In this document: piece by piece, positions 26,427-36,036 of the stretch
How the letters are laid out: every line of letters begins with the position of its first letter
How positions within the stretch are numbered: position 1 is the first letter of the stretch
From: Pararhodonellum marinum
Lineage (GTDB): Bacteria > Bacteroidota > Bacteroidia > Cytophagales > Cyclobacteriaceae
Direction of reading: 5' to 3'
DNA: 64,000 bases
Assembly (NCBI RefSeq): GCF_015354735.1
Contig: NZ_JACEFJ010000006.1
Coordinates: forward strand, 186,001-250,000
Notes under the pieces: model-generated
Seen by the model: only the letters and a program-made list of their open reading frames with translations
Told to the model about the DNA's origin: nothing
Database searches by the model: none
Made by a program: the position numbers and the translations under genes

Positions 26427-27416
26427 TTAATTTAAGGGTTGGTAATAATATTTATATAGTATAGGATCATTGGAGCTGTTCAAAGCCTCACTTAGTGTGA
26501 AATAATTGTAATCTGGATCAAAGCAAATCGCTTCTCCCTGTGGTTCACCGATATAGGGTGCTCTAATCGGCGTTCTTGCCAACATTTCTACCATGGATTC
26601 GCCATCATTTCTTTCCCAATAGAATATCTCCTGTCTGTTTTTTATCAGTACTTTTTCTCCCGATAGTGAACAAGTAGCAGCTGAAGTTTCTCTGAAAGAA
26701 AATTCACCTGCTTTGTATAATGTGAATCTTTCTTCCACCGTCTGTGGATAAGGAGCCACATATAGCATGGAAACCACATCTCTTTTGGTCGCCAAAAAGA
26801 TGTCCTTGGTAAAGGGATCGACAAGCATGCCTTCCGTATCATGGCTTCCGTCTGGAAAACGGAAGATGATTCTGTCTATCTCCAACTCATTTAAGGTCAC
26901 TATTTCACCTTCATGAGCGGTATCGAAAACAGGTTCCGGAAACCTATAAATAGTATATTCTGGCCTTCTTTTGTTGTTATCGCCAGTATCAGCCAAGTAA
27001 ATGTAGGTTTCTCCTTCCATGGGGCCGTAGGATACTTCGATGTCTTCCCAATCGATGTTAACCGTCCCACCTATTCGATAGGTGGTTACAATTTCACCAG
27101 TCTCTGCATTCAACAGGAAAAGCATATTGGTATTTCCCGAGTCATTGTGTGTCCAGATCATACCCGGATTTCTGTAACTCCAAGCCAGTCCTGAGGCTTC
27201 TGAGATTTTTACTGGGCCCATTTCATCAGGTATCGGTTTAAATTGATCCGTGACGGGCATGGTAAAGGTATTGTAATCTGTTTCGAAAGGTTCATGCAAG
27301 TCCCACTGATAAGCATCTTCCGGACTTGGATTGATCCCACTGTCATCATCGATTGAACAGGCAAAAAGGGACGTTAGAATACATATGCCTAGAAGACAAT
27401 TGAGTTTTACCTGCAT
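26427..27416 (-). CDS. Beta-propeller-like lipoprotein, paralogue of the protein at 24568
   Basis: A 329-aa lipoprotein (signal MQVKLNCLLGICILTSLFAC, Cys ~20, then SIDDDSG). The body has the same ordered motifs as the downstream paralogue: EASGLAWSYRNPGMIWTHNDSG, NIDWEDIEVSYGP, YIYLADTGDNNKR, YRFPEP, DTEGMLVDPFTKDIFLATKRD, FYWERNDGES and PQGEAICFDPDYNYFTLSE. The ATG at 27416 is preferred to the TTG one codon earlier. It sits 63 bases after the beta-helix gene across a hairpin and 5 bases before the LRR gene. Substrate unknown. Confidence 0.8.
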   Translation of the reverse strand: MQVKLNCLLGICILTSLFACSIDDDSGINPSPEDAYQWDLHEPFETDYNTFTMPVTDQFKPIPDEMGPVKISEASGLAWSYRNPGMIWTHNDSGNTNMLFLLNAETGEIVTTYRIGGTVNIDWEDIEVSYGPMEGETYIYLADTGDNNKRRPEYTIYRFPEPVFDTAHEGEIVTLNELEIDRIIFRFPDGSHDTEGMLVDPFTKDIFLATKRDVVSMLYVAPYPQTVEERFTLYKAGEFSFRETSAATCSLSGEKVLIKNRQEIFYWERNDGESMVEMLARTPIRAPYIGEPQGEAICFDPDYNYFTLSEALNSSNDPILYKYYYQPLN

Positions 27417-27428
27417 CAAGCTGTTTTT

Positions 27429-27460
27429 TAAAAGCGGACCTGCAAAACAGGTCCGCTTTA
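27429..27460 (-). terminator. Hairpin between beta-helix and propeller lipoprotein genes (terminator or attenuator)
   Basis: On the minus strand AAAGCGGACCTG pairs with CAGGTCCGCTTT around a short T-rich loop. Only TTTT follows before an A run, so it may be a partial terminator or an mRNA 3'-end stabiliser inside the unit rather than its end. Confidence 0.7.
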
Positions 27461-27478
27461 AGATTTTAAAATTTAGGA

Positions 27479-28888
27479 TTAATTTGTTCCGAAGGCACCA
27501 AAGAACTCACTTGGAGCTGGTGGGGAGAAATTCAAGGCCCCATCCAAACTTTGATAGCTCGTATGTACAAAATCAAAATCCAAAATGCCACCAGTCAATG
27601 CAGGAGAATCAGCTTGTAAATGGAAGTCTGCTCCGGCAGGAATTGGATCTATATTTCTGGCTAAAGGATCGGTACTAATGGAGGAATTTCCGCTGAAAGT
27701 AAAACCTGAAGGGTCATAGTTCACAAACATTGGGTCATTGTCCCCAGGGCCATCAGCTACGTCAGTTGATGGAATTGGAGTTCTTGGATCATTGCCGATC
27801 AAACCTACAGAAGCAGTGGCATCAGTAGGATAAAACTCATCAACTATGGTCTGAACACTGCCATAATTCCAGTTGTATCCGTAATTGATCCTATCTACAT
27901 TTGGCTGCGATTCCCCCGCCACAAGTCGTAATCCAAATCTATTGTTGACAAGTAGGTTATTATACACGTCTCCAAAAGCATCAGACTCATAGTTCAGACC
28001 TGCACCTCTTCCTGGTTCAGATCTTCTGTAACCGGAATTCAAGATGGTATTGTTATAGAAATTGGTATGACATCTGCCTCTCTCACCTGGACCGGTATCT
28101 GCCGACTTAAGGCCGTTGGTAGCTAGATTGTAAAAAAGGTTATAGGCAAAGTCTCCAGAGGTTGCCGCTTTAATGTTGACTGCATCACCACCGGTACCAC
28201 CAGTTACTTCAAAAACATTGTGGGTCATCAAGGTTTTGCCACCATTGATTCTGATCGCATCATCTGGACAAAAGGCGATTCTGGAATGTTGCAAAACAAA
28301 AATTCCATCTTGCCTCATATCAGCTTGACGAATAAAATACAGCGCATAACTAGCATCCCCTGCATTCAACTCACCTCCACCACCTGTGGCAGGAAGTGCC
28401 ATTGCATTTTCTTCTCTTGCAGCCGCACCAGTGTGAAGGATGTCCGTATACTGAATTACCAAGTCCCCAGCTACGTTGGTCCCTATCACTCCACCCCATA
28501 ATTGGCCTATGCCATTGTTTTTGGAGGAATTAATCAACTCATCAGAGGCAGTCAAAACGACTCTATTGTTTTCCTCTCCAAGGATATACAATGAACCAAA
28601 TACATCAATAAACCAACCTTCTCCATTTGGGCCTTCTTGAAATTCAAGGGTCACTCCTGCTGGAATAGTTACTGATTCTCCTTCAGGAACAATTAAATCT
28701 CCTATTACTTTGTAGGTTTCTCCTGCATCGAATTCAATTTCAGTCATGTCACCTGCAATGCCATCTTCAATAGGAGCAATCGGATCAGGATCTGGATTGG
28801 GGTTAGGCGAAATGCCATTGTCGTCTGAACAAGCGAATGCAAGGGAGACGAAAAACCCTGCTAGCAATAACAATTTTGGTGTTTTCAT
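27479..28888 (-). CDS. Right-handed beta-helix surface lipoprotein
   Basis: A 469-aa lipoprotein (signal MKTPKLLLLAGFFVSLAFAC, then SDDNGISPNPNPDPDP, a Pro/Asp linker). The rest has beta-helix-like rungs: AGETYKVIGDLIVPEGESVTIPAGVTLEF, then WGGVIGTNVAGDLVIQYTDI, HNVFEVTGGTGGDAVNIKA, NNTILNSGYRR and NNLLVNNRFGLRLV. These resemble parallel beta-helix proteins such as pectate-lyase-like folds, but catalytic residues cannot be assigned. It follows the TonB receptor stop by about 35 bases and is probably its surface partner in the place usually held by a SusD protein. Confidence 0.8.
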   Translation of the reverse strand: MKTPKLLLLAGFFVSLAFACSDDNGISPNPNPDPDPIAPIEDGIAGDMTEIEFDAGETYKVIGDLIVPEGESVTIPAGVTLEFQEGPNGEGWFIDVFGSLYILGEENNRVVLTASDELINSSKNNGIGQLWGGVIGTNVAGDLVIQYTDILHTGAAAREENAMALPATGGGGELNAGDASYALYFIRQADMRQDGIFVLQHSRIAFCPDDAIRINGGKTLMTHNVFEVTGGTGGDAVNIKAATSGDFAYNLFYNLATNGLKSADTGPGERGRCHTNFYNNTILNSGYRRSEPGRGAGLNYESDAFGDVYNNLLVNNRFGLRLVAGESQPNVDRINYGYNWNYGSVQTIVDEFYPTDATASVGLIGNDPRTPIPSTDVADGPGDNDPMFVNYDPSGFTFSGNSSISTDPLARNIDPIPAGADFHLQADSPALTGGILDFDFVHTSYQSLDGALNFSPPAPSEFFGAFGTN

Positions 28889-28922
28889 ATTTGATTTAAT
28901 TTAGTTGTGGTTAACGATTTCA

Positions 28923-31715
28923 TTACCTCATCAGGTTGTACCTTACTCCCAATCTGTAGGACTGTCCGTAAGTATCCCTTCTGACGAATCCGACATTGAA
29001 GGGGTCTGTTTGATGAGGATAGGGGTCAGTTGGAACCGCAAGCGGTTTCTTGACATACAATTGATAAGGAGTATTGAGTAGGTTATTGGCTTTGATAAAG
29101 ATGACCCATCCATTTTGAAATCCCTTTTCAATTGAAAAATCAAGTTGGGTCATGGGCTTCATGTAATGGTCAGCACCAAAAAACGGTGAGACAAAGGCAA
29201 TTCTTTCACCCGTGTAATTGGAGACCAATTGGACATCGAGTAAGTTTCTTTGGTTTTTGTAGAGCAAACTTAAATTTCCCACATGATCAGACTGACCTTG
29301 TAAGGGTCTGGTTTGATTGATGACCGATCTGGAACGGTCTTCATTGATGACCACTTTATTGGTTGAAATCTCAGAAATCGTGTAGGTATAGTTGAACCTG
29401 ATTCCGAAGTTTTTGAAATATTTCAGGTAATCTGCTTCTATTCCAAAATTGGTGGCATCATCAAAATTTTGCGGCAAAATCCTGCTTGTATTGGGTGCAG
29501 ATTCCGGCCCTTCCACTTGAGGAAACCCATATTCAATAGGATCTATGATTTTTTTGTAAAATACACCAATGAGAATCTGGTCTGGTCCTGATGGGAAAAA
29601 CTCATACCTGAGGTCAGCACTATGTCCAATAGATGGTCTCAAGTCGGCATTTCCTCTTTCACTGTAAAATGAATCTCCACCTCCCGCGCTTCTTATGGTA
29701 GGTACAATTTCATAGAAGCCCGGACGACTAATCCCTTTAAAATAGGTTGCCCTAAGGTTTGTTGAATTGTTCAATTGGTGCTTGACACTGGCTGAGGGGA
29801 ACAAGTTCAGGTAATCCTGCTCTTGGCTCAATTCAGTATCACTGCCGGCAGCAGCAAGAGAATTGATTTCATACCCTTGAAGTGTTTGTTCTGCCCTTAC
29901 CCCTACCTGAAAATTGGTCTTGTTAAAGGTCAAACTTGTATTTACATAACCTGCGTAGATGGATTCATAGGCATCATAGACTAAATTACTTCTGTCTCCG
30001 CTTCCAAGTGGATTGGCCATTGCTGTAAAGGCAACGTCACCGAAATCATCCCAATCTACCCCTCTGAACTGTCCGAAAATTTGGGCATAATTGTAAAAAT
30101 TAAAATAGTTGTCTCTCACTTTATCCCTGTAGAGACCGCCGAATAAGATCTCCGTTTTGTCATTGAACAAATAGGGATTGTATTTGAAATTCAAGTATAC
30201 AGAAACGTCATTGTCTCTGTTTCTTTCCCATGCCCGAGAATTTCTCGTGCCTTGGAAATAAACAGATTCATTGGTAATGGCATTCTGCGCTGAAATAAAT
30301 TGTCCTGCTCTGGAAAATACTCCATCGTCTGGCCTTTCATTCAATGCTGTAGAATATATGGCCATCCATTCTGCTTTCAGATTATCGGTTAACCTATGGT
30401 CTCCACGCAAATCAAACGTGGTGATGTCCTGCATGATGTTACTGAATCTAGTGATGGGATAAACCGCATAATCTGTAACGGCAACAAAACTTTCCCTTCT
30501 AACTTGATCTCTAACCCTGAACTCATTCAAAATATACTTACCCGCATAAAAGCTGACCGTGTGATTGGAATTTAACCTGTAATCCAATTTTCCGTGAAAA
30601 GCCATTCTTTGGAGCTGGGAACTTGTTTCCCTATCGATCAAATCCCGCATGATCAGGGGATTTCCAGGTTCAAAACTCACCGTTGGGTCATAGAGGTAAT
30701 TTGATACGGGTCTGTAGGAATTTTGAAAACTTCCTCCGAGCATCACACCCAATTTTTCATTTAAATAACGATTCCCAAAGGTGAGATTTGCAAAAATATC
30801 TGGAAGAGGGGTGATCTCTTTGATGGTCATATTTTCGGCAGGAAAATCAGCTGGAGTGGCCCTGTACGTTTCCCCATACAGTTCTCTTGGAGATCTCATG
30901 TTAACTCCAGATCGGTCATAGGTAGCAAATGGCCTTGTGAGGTTCATTTGGTTGTACCCGATTTGGAGATCACCATCTATTAAAAGCTTATTGGGTGCAC
31001 TTTTCATCACCATATTTACAGTACCACCAATAGCATCCGCCTCCATGTTTGCGGTAAGGGATTTGTACACTTCTAACCGCTCCAGTAAAATGGCAGGGAA
31101 AATATCGAGCGGAACATACCGGTTTTCATTGTCCGGAGAGGGGATTTTAATGCCATTCACTAGGGTGTTGTTGTACCTTTTGTCCATTCCCCTTACGATT
31201 GCATATTGGGGATCCCCGCTGGCATTTCTCTCAATAGAAAGACCGGAAACACGTTGAATGACATTGGCGACGGTGATATCTGGGGAAAGCTGAATTTGCT
31301 TGGATGAAATCACATTAAGCACACTGGAAGAATTCTTTTCCAATTGTCTGGCATGGACATCCGAACCACGCAGTCCATCTCCCGTAACCACAAATTCCGA
31401 TAAATCTCCGGTATCTATTCCTAAAAAGAAATCCTTGCGAATTCTTTCAGAGCCGTTGACGGAGATAGATTCATTGACTTTGAGATATCCAACATAGGAT
31501 ATTTCTACAGTAAAATTTCCGTTTGGAACATTCCTTATTTGATATGATCCGTCCAGTCCAACTACTGCGTATTTGTCAGTCCCTTTGATTATGACAGTGG
31601 CGCCTACTAAAGGCTCATTGGTATCCTTGTCAAGAACCAAACCAGTGATATTAGCAGCCTGAGTTGAAAGACTAGCCACAGCAAACAGGGTAATCGATAA
31701 TAGCCATGCTTTCAT
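28923..31715 (-). CDS. TonB-dependent outer-membrane receptor with carboxypeptidase-like N-terminal domain
   Basis: A ~930-aa receptor. From the ATG at 31715 it has a signal peptide (cleavage near STQA), a CarboxypepD_reg_2 domain (~20-105: ITGLVLDKDTNEPLVGATVIIKG...GSYQIRNVPNG), a plug (~120-235: SDVHARQLEKNSSSVLNVIS..., IVRGMDKRYNNTLVNGIKIPSP, ERLEVYKSLTANMEADAIGGTVNM) and a barrel ending in DTYGQSYRLGVRYNLMR. Such receptors import a ligand across the outer membrane using the proton-motive force. A start at 31748 would precede the signal with MGQHAFLTFAD and is less likely. No SusD gene follows; lipoprotein genes do. Confidence 0.93.
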   Translation of the reverse strand: MKAWLLSITLFAVASLSTQAANITGLVLDKDTNEPLVGATVIIKGTDKYAVVGLDGSYQIRNVPNGNFTVEISYVGYLKVNESISVNGSERIRKDFFLGIDTGDLSEFVVTGDGLRGSDVHARQLEKNSSSVLNVISSKQIQLSPDITVANVIQRVSGLSIERNASGDPQYAIVRGMDKRYNNTLVNGIKIPSPDNENRYVPLDIFPAILLERLEVYKSLTANMEADAIGGTVNMVMKSAPNKLLIDGDLQIGYNQMNLTRPFATYDRSGVNMRSPRELYGETYRATPADFPAENMTIKEITPLPDIFANLTFGNRYLNEKLGVMLGGSFQNSYRPVSNYLYDPTVSFEPGNPLIMRDLIDRETSSQLQRMAFHGKLDYRLNSNHTVSFYAGKYILNEFRVRDQVRRESFVAVTDYAVYPITRFSNIMQDITTFDLRGDHRLTDNLKAEWMAIYSTALNERPDDGVFSRAGQFISAQNAITNESVYFQGTRNSRAWERNRDNDVSVYLNFKYNPYLFNDKTEILFGGLYRDKVRDNYFNFYNYAQIFGQFRGVDWDDFGDVAFTAMANPLGSGDRSNLVYDAYESIYAGYVNTSLTFNKTNFQVGVRAEQTLQGYEINSLAAAGSDTELSQEQDYLNLFPSASVKHQLNNSTNLRATYFKGISRPGFYEIVPTIRSAGGGDSFYSERGNADLRPSIGHSADLRYEFFPSGPDQILIGVFYKKIIDPIEYGFPQVEGPESAPNTSRILPQNFDDATNFGIEADYLKYFKNFGIRFNYTYTISEISTNKVVINEDRSRSVINQTRPLQGQSDHVGNLSLLYKNQRNLLDVQLVSNYTGERIAFVSPFFGADHYMKPMTQLDFSIEKGFQNGWVIFIKANNLLNTPYQLYVKKPLAVPTDPYPHQTDPFNVGFVRRDTYGQSYRLGVRYNLMR

Positions 31716-31788
31716 ATCCGCAAAGGTGAGGAAAGCATGTTGCCCCATGATTACGGAGATGTTTACTTTAGGTTATCATGACCTGTCT

Positions 31789-31796
31789 CAAAGTTA
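31789..31796 (-). promoter_or_regulatory. TAnnTTTG promoter element for the TonB-receptor unit
   Basis: The minus strand reads TAACTTTG, about 74 bases upstream of the preferred receptor ATG at 31715. This agrees with the phylum's -7 consensus; no clear -33 match is visible. Confidence 0.45.
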
Positions 31797-31953
31797 TCCA
31801 AATGTTACCCTCAGCCTAAAAACAATATTTCAAAACCCATTTTCATTTTATAAATCACTTGATTTTCAATATTTTAGGGGCAAAAATCAATTTTAACAAA
31901 TAAAATACAATTATATTTTAAGGTTTACTTAGGTATCTATTTGTCTCCAAAAT

Positions 31954-31985
31954 CAAAAAAAAAGCGGTCAAAAAGACCGCTTTTT
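31954..31985 (-). terminator. Rho-independent terminator of clpC
   Basis: AAAGCGGTC/GACCGCTTT with a 5-base loop, flanked by A and T runs, lies about 22 bases past the clpC stop on the minus strand. The A/T symmetry would also let it act on plus-strand transcripts. Confidence 0.9.
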
Positions 31986-32006
31986 CTGTACGACAACTGA
32001 GTGCTA

Positions 32007-34532
32007 TCAGTCTGCTTTTTCTTTTTTATCTACGGTAATGATCAATTCATCCCCTTCACCAGGATAATCCGCTTTGATCACATCGCCATCAGAAAGTTCT
32101 CCTTTTAGGATTTCTTCTGCAACAGCATCTTCCAAATATTTCTGGATGGCCCTATTAAGAGGTCTTGCTCCATATTGCTGATCGTACCCTTTTTCGGATA
32201 AGAAATCTTTGGCTTTTTTGGTCAACTCTATTTGATATCCCAAATCCGTGATTCTGCTGAACAGTTTTTTCAAACTGATGTCAATGATTTGATGGATGTG
32301 TTCTTTGTGTAGAGAATTAAAGACCACCACATCATCCAATCTGTTGAGGAATTCCGGACTAAAGGCTTTTTTCAAAGCGCTTTGAATGGTAGACTTCATC
32401 ACTTCATCCATGTTGTCCTGCTTGGCTTTGGCTGCAAATCCAATACCTGCACCGAAGTCCTTGAGGTCTCTTACTCCAATATTGGAAGTCATGATGATGA
32501 TTGTATTTCTGAAATCGACTCTTCTACCCAATCCATCGGTCAGGATTCCGTCATCCAATACCTGCAATAAGATATTGAAAACGTCTGGATGTGCCTTTTC
32601 TATCTCATCCAACAATACCACTGAATACGGCTTTCTCCTAACTTTTTCAGTAAGCTGTCCACCTTCTTCATAACCTACATAGCCTGGAGGTGCCCCTACA
32701 AGTCGGGAGACGCTGAATTTTTCCATGTACTCAGACATGTCGATCCTAATCAGGGCATCATCTTTATCAAATAAGTAAGAAGCCAATTTTTTGGCCAATT
32801 CAGTTTTCCCCACACCGGTAGGACCAAGGAAAATGAAGGAACCTATGGGCTTTTTGGGATCTTTTAGACCTACTCTCGTCCTTTGTATGGCTTTTGTCAA
32901 TTTTTTGATGGCCTCATCCTGTCCGACTACACTACCTCTGAGCTCTTCGCTCATGTTGAGGAGCTTTACCCCTTCATTTTGAGCAACCCTTCTTGCAGGT
33001 ATGCCAGTCATCATGGCAATCACTTCGGCGACATTGTCTTCCTCTACGGTGTAGCGTTTGGTCTTGCTGTCCTCTTCCCACTTGGTTTTGGCATTTTCCA
33101 GTTGCTCCAGCAATTTTTTCTCCCGGTCACGAAGTTGGGCAGCCTCTTCATATTTTTGGCTTTTGACCACCCTATTCTTCTCCAGTTTGATTTCTTCCAC
33201 TTCCTCTTCCAACTTCAGGATTTCATCCGGAACGTGGATATTATTGATGTGTACCCTTGCTCCGGCTTCATCAAGGATATCGATGGCTTTGTCGGGAAGG
33301 AAGCGATCCGATATATAACGGTCTGACAATTTCACACAGGCATCTATGGCCTCATCCGTATAGATGACATTGTGATGGTCTTCGTATTTGTCTTTGATGT
33401 TGTTGAGAATTTGAATGGTTTCTTCAGGGGAAGTGGCATCCACCATGACCATCTGAAACCTTCTGGCTAAGGCACCATCTTTTTCTATGTATTGTCTGTA
33501 TTCATCTAAAGTGGTGGCTCCAATACATTGAATTTCACCCCTTGCCAAAGCAGGTTTGAACATGTTTGAAGCATCCAGGGAACCACTGGCCCCTCCGGCC
33601 CCCACAATGGTATGCAACTCATCAATGAAAAGAATCACATTGGGTGATTTCTCCAATTCATTCATGACAGCTTTCATTCTTTCCTCAAACTGTCCCCTAT
33701 ACTTTGTTCCGGCAACCAGCGAAGCAAGATCCAAGGTAACTACCCTTTTGTTGAAGAGTACTCTGGAAACTTTCTTCTGGATGATCCTCAAAGCAAGGCC
33801 TTCTGCAATAGCAGTTTTACCTACCCCTGGCTCACCTATCAATATTGGATTGTTTTTCTTTCTTCTGGAAAGAATTTGCGCCACACGCTCAATTTCTTTT
33901 TCTCTACCTATGATGGGATCAAGTTTGTCGTCCTCAGCCATTCTGGTAAGATCCCTTCCGAAATTATCCAAAACAGGAGTCCTCGATTTTTCTGGAGTGG
34001 TTTTAGAAGCAGAACCGGAACTTCCTGAAGACCCAAACAATTTGGAACCTTCTTCATCCGCATCATCTGCCTCAGGACCTGAACGTGGGGTCTGGTCAGT
34101 TTGAAATTCTAGCATTTCTTTTACAGAATCGTAATTGGTGTCAAACTTATTCAAAATCTGTGTGGCGATATTGTCTTCATCTCTAAGGATGGAAAGCAAA
34201 AGATGCTCAGTACCGATAAGTTGGCTTTTGAAAATTTTTGCTTCGAGATAGGTGATTTTTAACACCTTTTCAGATTGCCTGGTCAAAGGAATATTGGCCA
34301 GATTTTTTACATTGTGGTTGGCGGTGCCTTTGACAGCCCTTTCCACTGAATTTCTCAACTCGTCCAGTGGTACGCCCAATTTCTTCAATATGGAAACAGC
34401 AACTCCCTCCCCTTCTCTGATCATTCCCAGCAAGAGATGTTCTGTGCCAATGTAATCATGGCCCAGTCGCAAAGCTTCTTCACGGCTGAGTGAGATCACC
34501 TCTTTAACTCTATTTGAAAATTTCGCTTCCAT
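32007..34532 (-). CDS. clpC: ATP-dependent Clp protease ATP-binding subunit ClpC
   Basis: An 841-aa Hsp100 unfoldase that feeds substrates to ClpP. Two Clp-N repeats lie at ~1-145 (FSNRVKEVISLSREEALRLGHDYIGTEHLLLGM...). AAA module 1 has Walker A GEPGVGKTAIAEG and Walker B VILFIDELHTIVGAGG. The middle region carries a UVR-like coil (EEAAQLRDREKKLLEQLENAK, ~440-460). AAA module 2 has GPTGVGKTELAKKL and VVLLDEIEKAHPDVFNILLQVLDDG, followed by the ClpB-D2 small domain (PEFLNRLDDVVVF...YDQQYGARPLNRAI). The length and the UVR motif place it with ClpC rather than ClpB. It has its own terminator. Confidence 0.96.
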   Translation of the reverse strand: MEAKFSNRVKEVISLSREEALRLGHDYIGTEHLLLGMIREGEGVAVSILKKLGVPLDELRNSVERAVKGTANHNVKNLANIPLTRQSEKVLKITYLEAKIFKSQLIGTEHLLLSILRDEDNIATQILNKFDTNYDSVKEMLEFQTDQTPRSGPEADDADEEGSKLFGSSGSSGSASKTTPEKSRTPVLDNFGRDLTRMAEDDKLDPIIGREKEIERVAQILSRRKKNNPILIGEPGVGKTAIAEGLALRIIQKKVSRVLFNKRVVTLDLASLVAGTKYRGQFEERMKAVMNELEKSPNVILFIDELHTIVGAGGASGSLDASNMFKPALARGEIQCIGATTLDEYRQYIEKDGALARRFQMVMVDATSPEETIQILNNIKDKYEDHHNVIYTDEAIDACVKLSDRYISDRFLPDKAIDILDEAGARVHINNIHVPDEILKLEEEVEEIKLEKNRVVKSQKYEEAAQLRDREKKLLEQLENAKTKWEEDSKTKRYTVEEDNVAEVIAMMTGIPARRVAQNEGVKLLNMSEELRGSVVGQDEAIKKLTKAIQRTRVGLKDPKKPIGSFIFLGPTGVGKTELAKKLASYLFDKDDALIRIDMSEYMEKFSVSRLVGAPPGYVGYEEGGQLTEKVRRKPYSVVLLDEIEKAHPDVFNILLQVLDDGILTDGLGRRVDFRNTIIIMTSNIGVRDLKDFGAGIGFAAKAKQDNMDEVMKSTIQSALKKAFSPEFLNRLDDVVVFNSLHKEHIHQIIDISLKKLFSRITDLGYQIELTKKAKDFLSEKGYDQQYGARPLNRAIQKYLEDAVAEEILKGELSDGDVIKADYPGEGDELIITVDKKEKAD

Positions 34533-34613
34533 TTATAACCTTTCTTAAATATTTCATTTCTACTACTAATGTTACCGAATTTGTTTTAAAAACACAATCC
34601 TTTTGATGTTTGT

Positions 34614-35228
34614 TCAATCATTTTTTTTTGATTGAACCAATATGTCAGCGGAATTGGGTCCTTCACAAAACAAAAGATCGATCACGCTCAGATTAGGTAC
34701 AAAGTCTGCGCCAAACATTTGCATATACGATGTCGGACTGTAGATAGTTCTTTGTTCAAATCCTTCCTTAACATGAATCATTCCACGAAGGTCATCTTGG
34801 GTCTTTTTGGGTTCTAACACCACTGTTTCTCTAATTTTGACACTCATGCCCAACAATTTCAGACAAACTGTCAGCAAGTCAAGGTTAAAGTCAAAAAGAA
34901 ATGCCTTTTTTGACAAATATATTTTCTCAAAATAGGGAAAATAATACTCAAAAAAAGGTGATTTACCGTAAGCGCTCTGAATTCCCCTCAGGTGGTTATT
35001 CAGCCATTTTTGGTGATTATCTATTTTAATGTCTTTATAAGACAACTTTTTTCTTCCTCCTGAGACTGGAATACTCAAAGTCTCTACCTTGTTGGCCATC
35101 AATATTCGGGTCCTATTCCTAAAACTCTGCCTATCGTACCTATCACAGGCTTCCACATAGATCAATTTCTGGTCCATAATGGCCACAAAAAATTCCAATG
35201 GTGGCAAATAGAAAAGGTCAACAATCAT
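34614..35228 (-). CDS. WbqC-family protein
   Basis: A 204-aa protein of the WbqC-like family, whose members often lie in polysaccharide or amine-sugar biosynthesis loci but have no agreed reaction. Visible family features are LFYLPPLEFFVAIMDQKLIYVEACDRYDRQSFRNRTRILMANKVETLSIPV near the start, then SYKDIKIDNHQKWLNNHLRGIQSAYGKSPFFEYY (~60-95). Here it is among housekeeping genes, upstream of clpC on the same strand. No signal peptide or membrane segment is present, so it is cytoplasmic. Confidence 0.82.
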   Translation of the reverse strand: MIVDLFYLPPLEFFVAIMDQKLIYVEACDRYDRQSFRNRTRILMANKVETLSIPVSGGRKKLSYKDIKIDNHQKWLNNHLRGIQSAYGKSPFFEYYFPYFEKIYLSKKAFLFDFNLDLLTVCLKLLGMSVKIRETVVLEPKKTQDDLRGMIHVKEGFEQRTIYSPTSYMQMFGADFVPNLSVIDLLFCEGPNSADILVQSKKND

Positions 35229-35332
35229 CTTATTGAGGTAAATTATAGATATTTATCTTTACGAACAAGTAGATGATAAAAAAAACGAGGTACTCTTTAA
35301 ATAATTCTAAAAAAGTGTCTCTTTCATTACAT

Positions 35333-35962
35333 TTATAACAGTTCTTCAAATTCTCCTAAACCCTGTCTAATTACCTCTATCTCATCTCCGGTACAATCCA
35401 AAACCGTTGAAGCAACATTATTTCCGTAACCACCGTCGATGACCACATCCACCAAGTCTTTGAATTTCTCATAAATCAATTCAGGATCTGTACTGTACTC
35501 AATCACCTCGTCTTCATCGTTGATGGAAGTAGTCAGGATGGGTCTTCCTAGTTCTTTCACTAGGGTCCTTGGTATGCTGTGATCAGGAACCCTAATGCCT
35601 ATGGTCTTCTTTTTACTGTTAAGAATTTTGGGTACATTGTTGTTTGCATTCAGGATAAAGGTATAAGGACCCGGTAAGGCCTTTTTCATCACTTTGAAAA
35701 CCGGGGTGCTGATCACCCTTGTGTAATCTGATATGTTGCTTAAGTCATAGCAGATAAAAGAAAAATTGTGTTTTTGAGGTTTGATGCCCTTGATCTGACA
35801 AATGCGTTCTACAGATTTCTGGTTGTAAATGTCACACCCCATCCCATACACCGTATCAGTGGGATAGATGATCACTCCTCCATTTCTCAGGACTTCTACC
35901 ACACGGAGAATTCTTCGAAGATCAGGGTTTTCAGGATAAATACGGATAAACTCGGCAGGCAT
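35333..35962 (-). CDS. Sua5/YciO/YrdC-family protein (threonylcarbamoyl-AMP synthase-like)
   Basis: A 209-aa protein from the ATG at 35962 ([17 protein letters not shown]). An in-frame TTG at 36004 would give a 14-residue extension without family similarity. The YrdC core is seen in [17 protein letters not shown] (~30), [22 protein letters not shown] (~55), [23 protein letters not shown] and PILTTSIND (~140). TsaC/Sua5 members make threonylcarbamoyl-AMP for tRNA t6A37. The KPQK-H-N segment looks more like YciO than TsaC, so the exact reaction is uncertain. Confidence 0.85.
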   Translation of the reverse strand: MPAEFIRIYPENPDLRRILRVVEVLRNGGVIIYPTDTVYGMGCDIYNQKSVERICQIKGIKPQKHNFSFICYDLSNISDYTRVISTPVFKVMKKALPGPYTFILNANNNVPKILNSKKKTIGIRVPDHSIPRTLVKELGRPILTTSINDEDEVIEYSTDPELIYEKFKDLVDVVIDGGYGNNVASTVLDCTGDEIEVIRQGLGEFEELL

Positions 35963-36036
35963 TGAAGCAAAAGATTTGGTTTTGACTGCTATAAAAGTAG
36001 TCAATTTTAAATGAATGCCATGAAAAGAACCGCTGC

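Noticed and set aside
27429-27460. Definite terminator ending the TonB-receptor transcript
   Set aside because: The stem is strong but only four T follow, and genes on both sides share direction and short spacing, so a leaky terminator or stabiliser is as likely.
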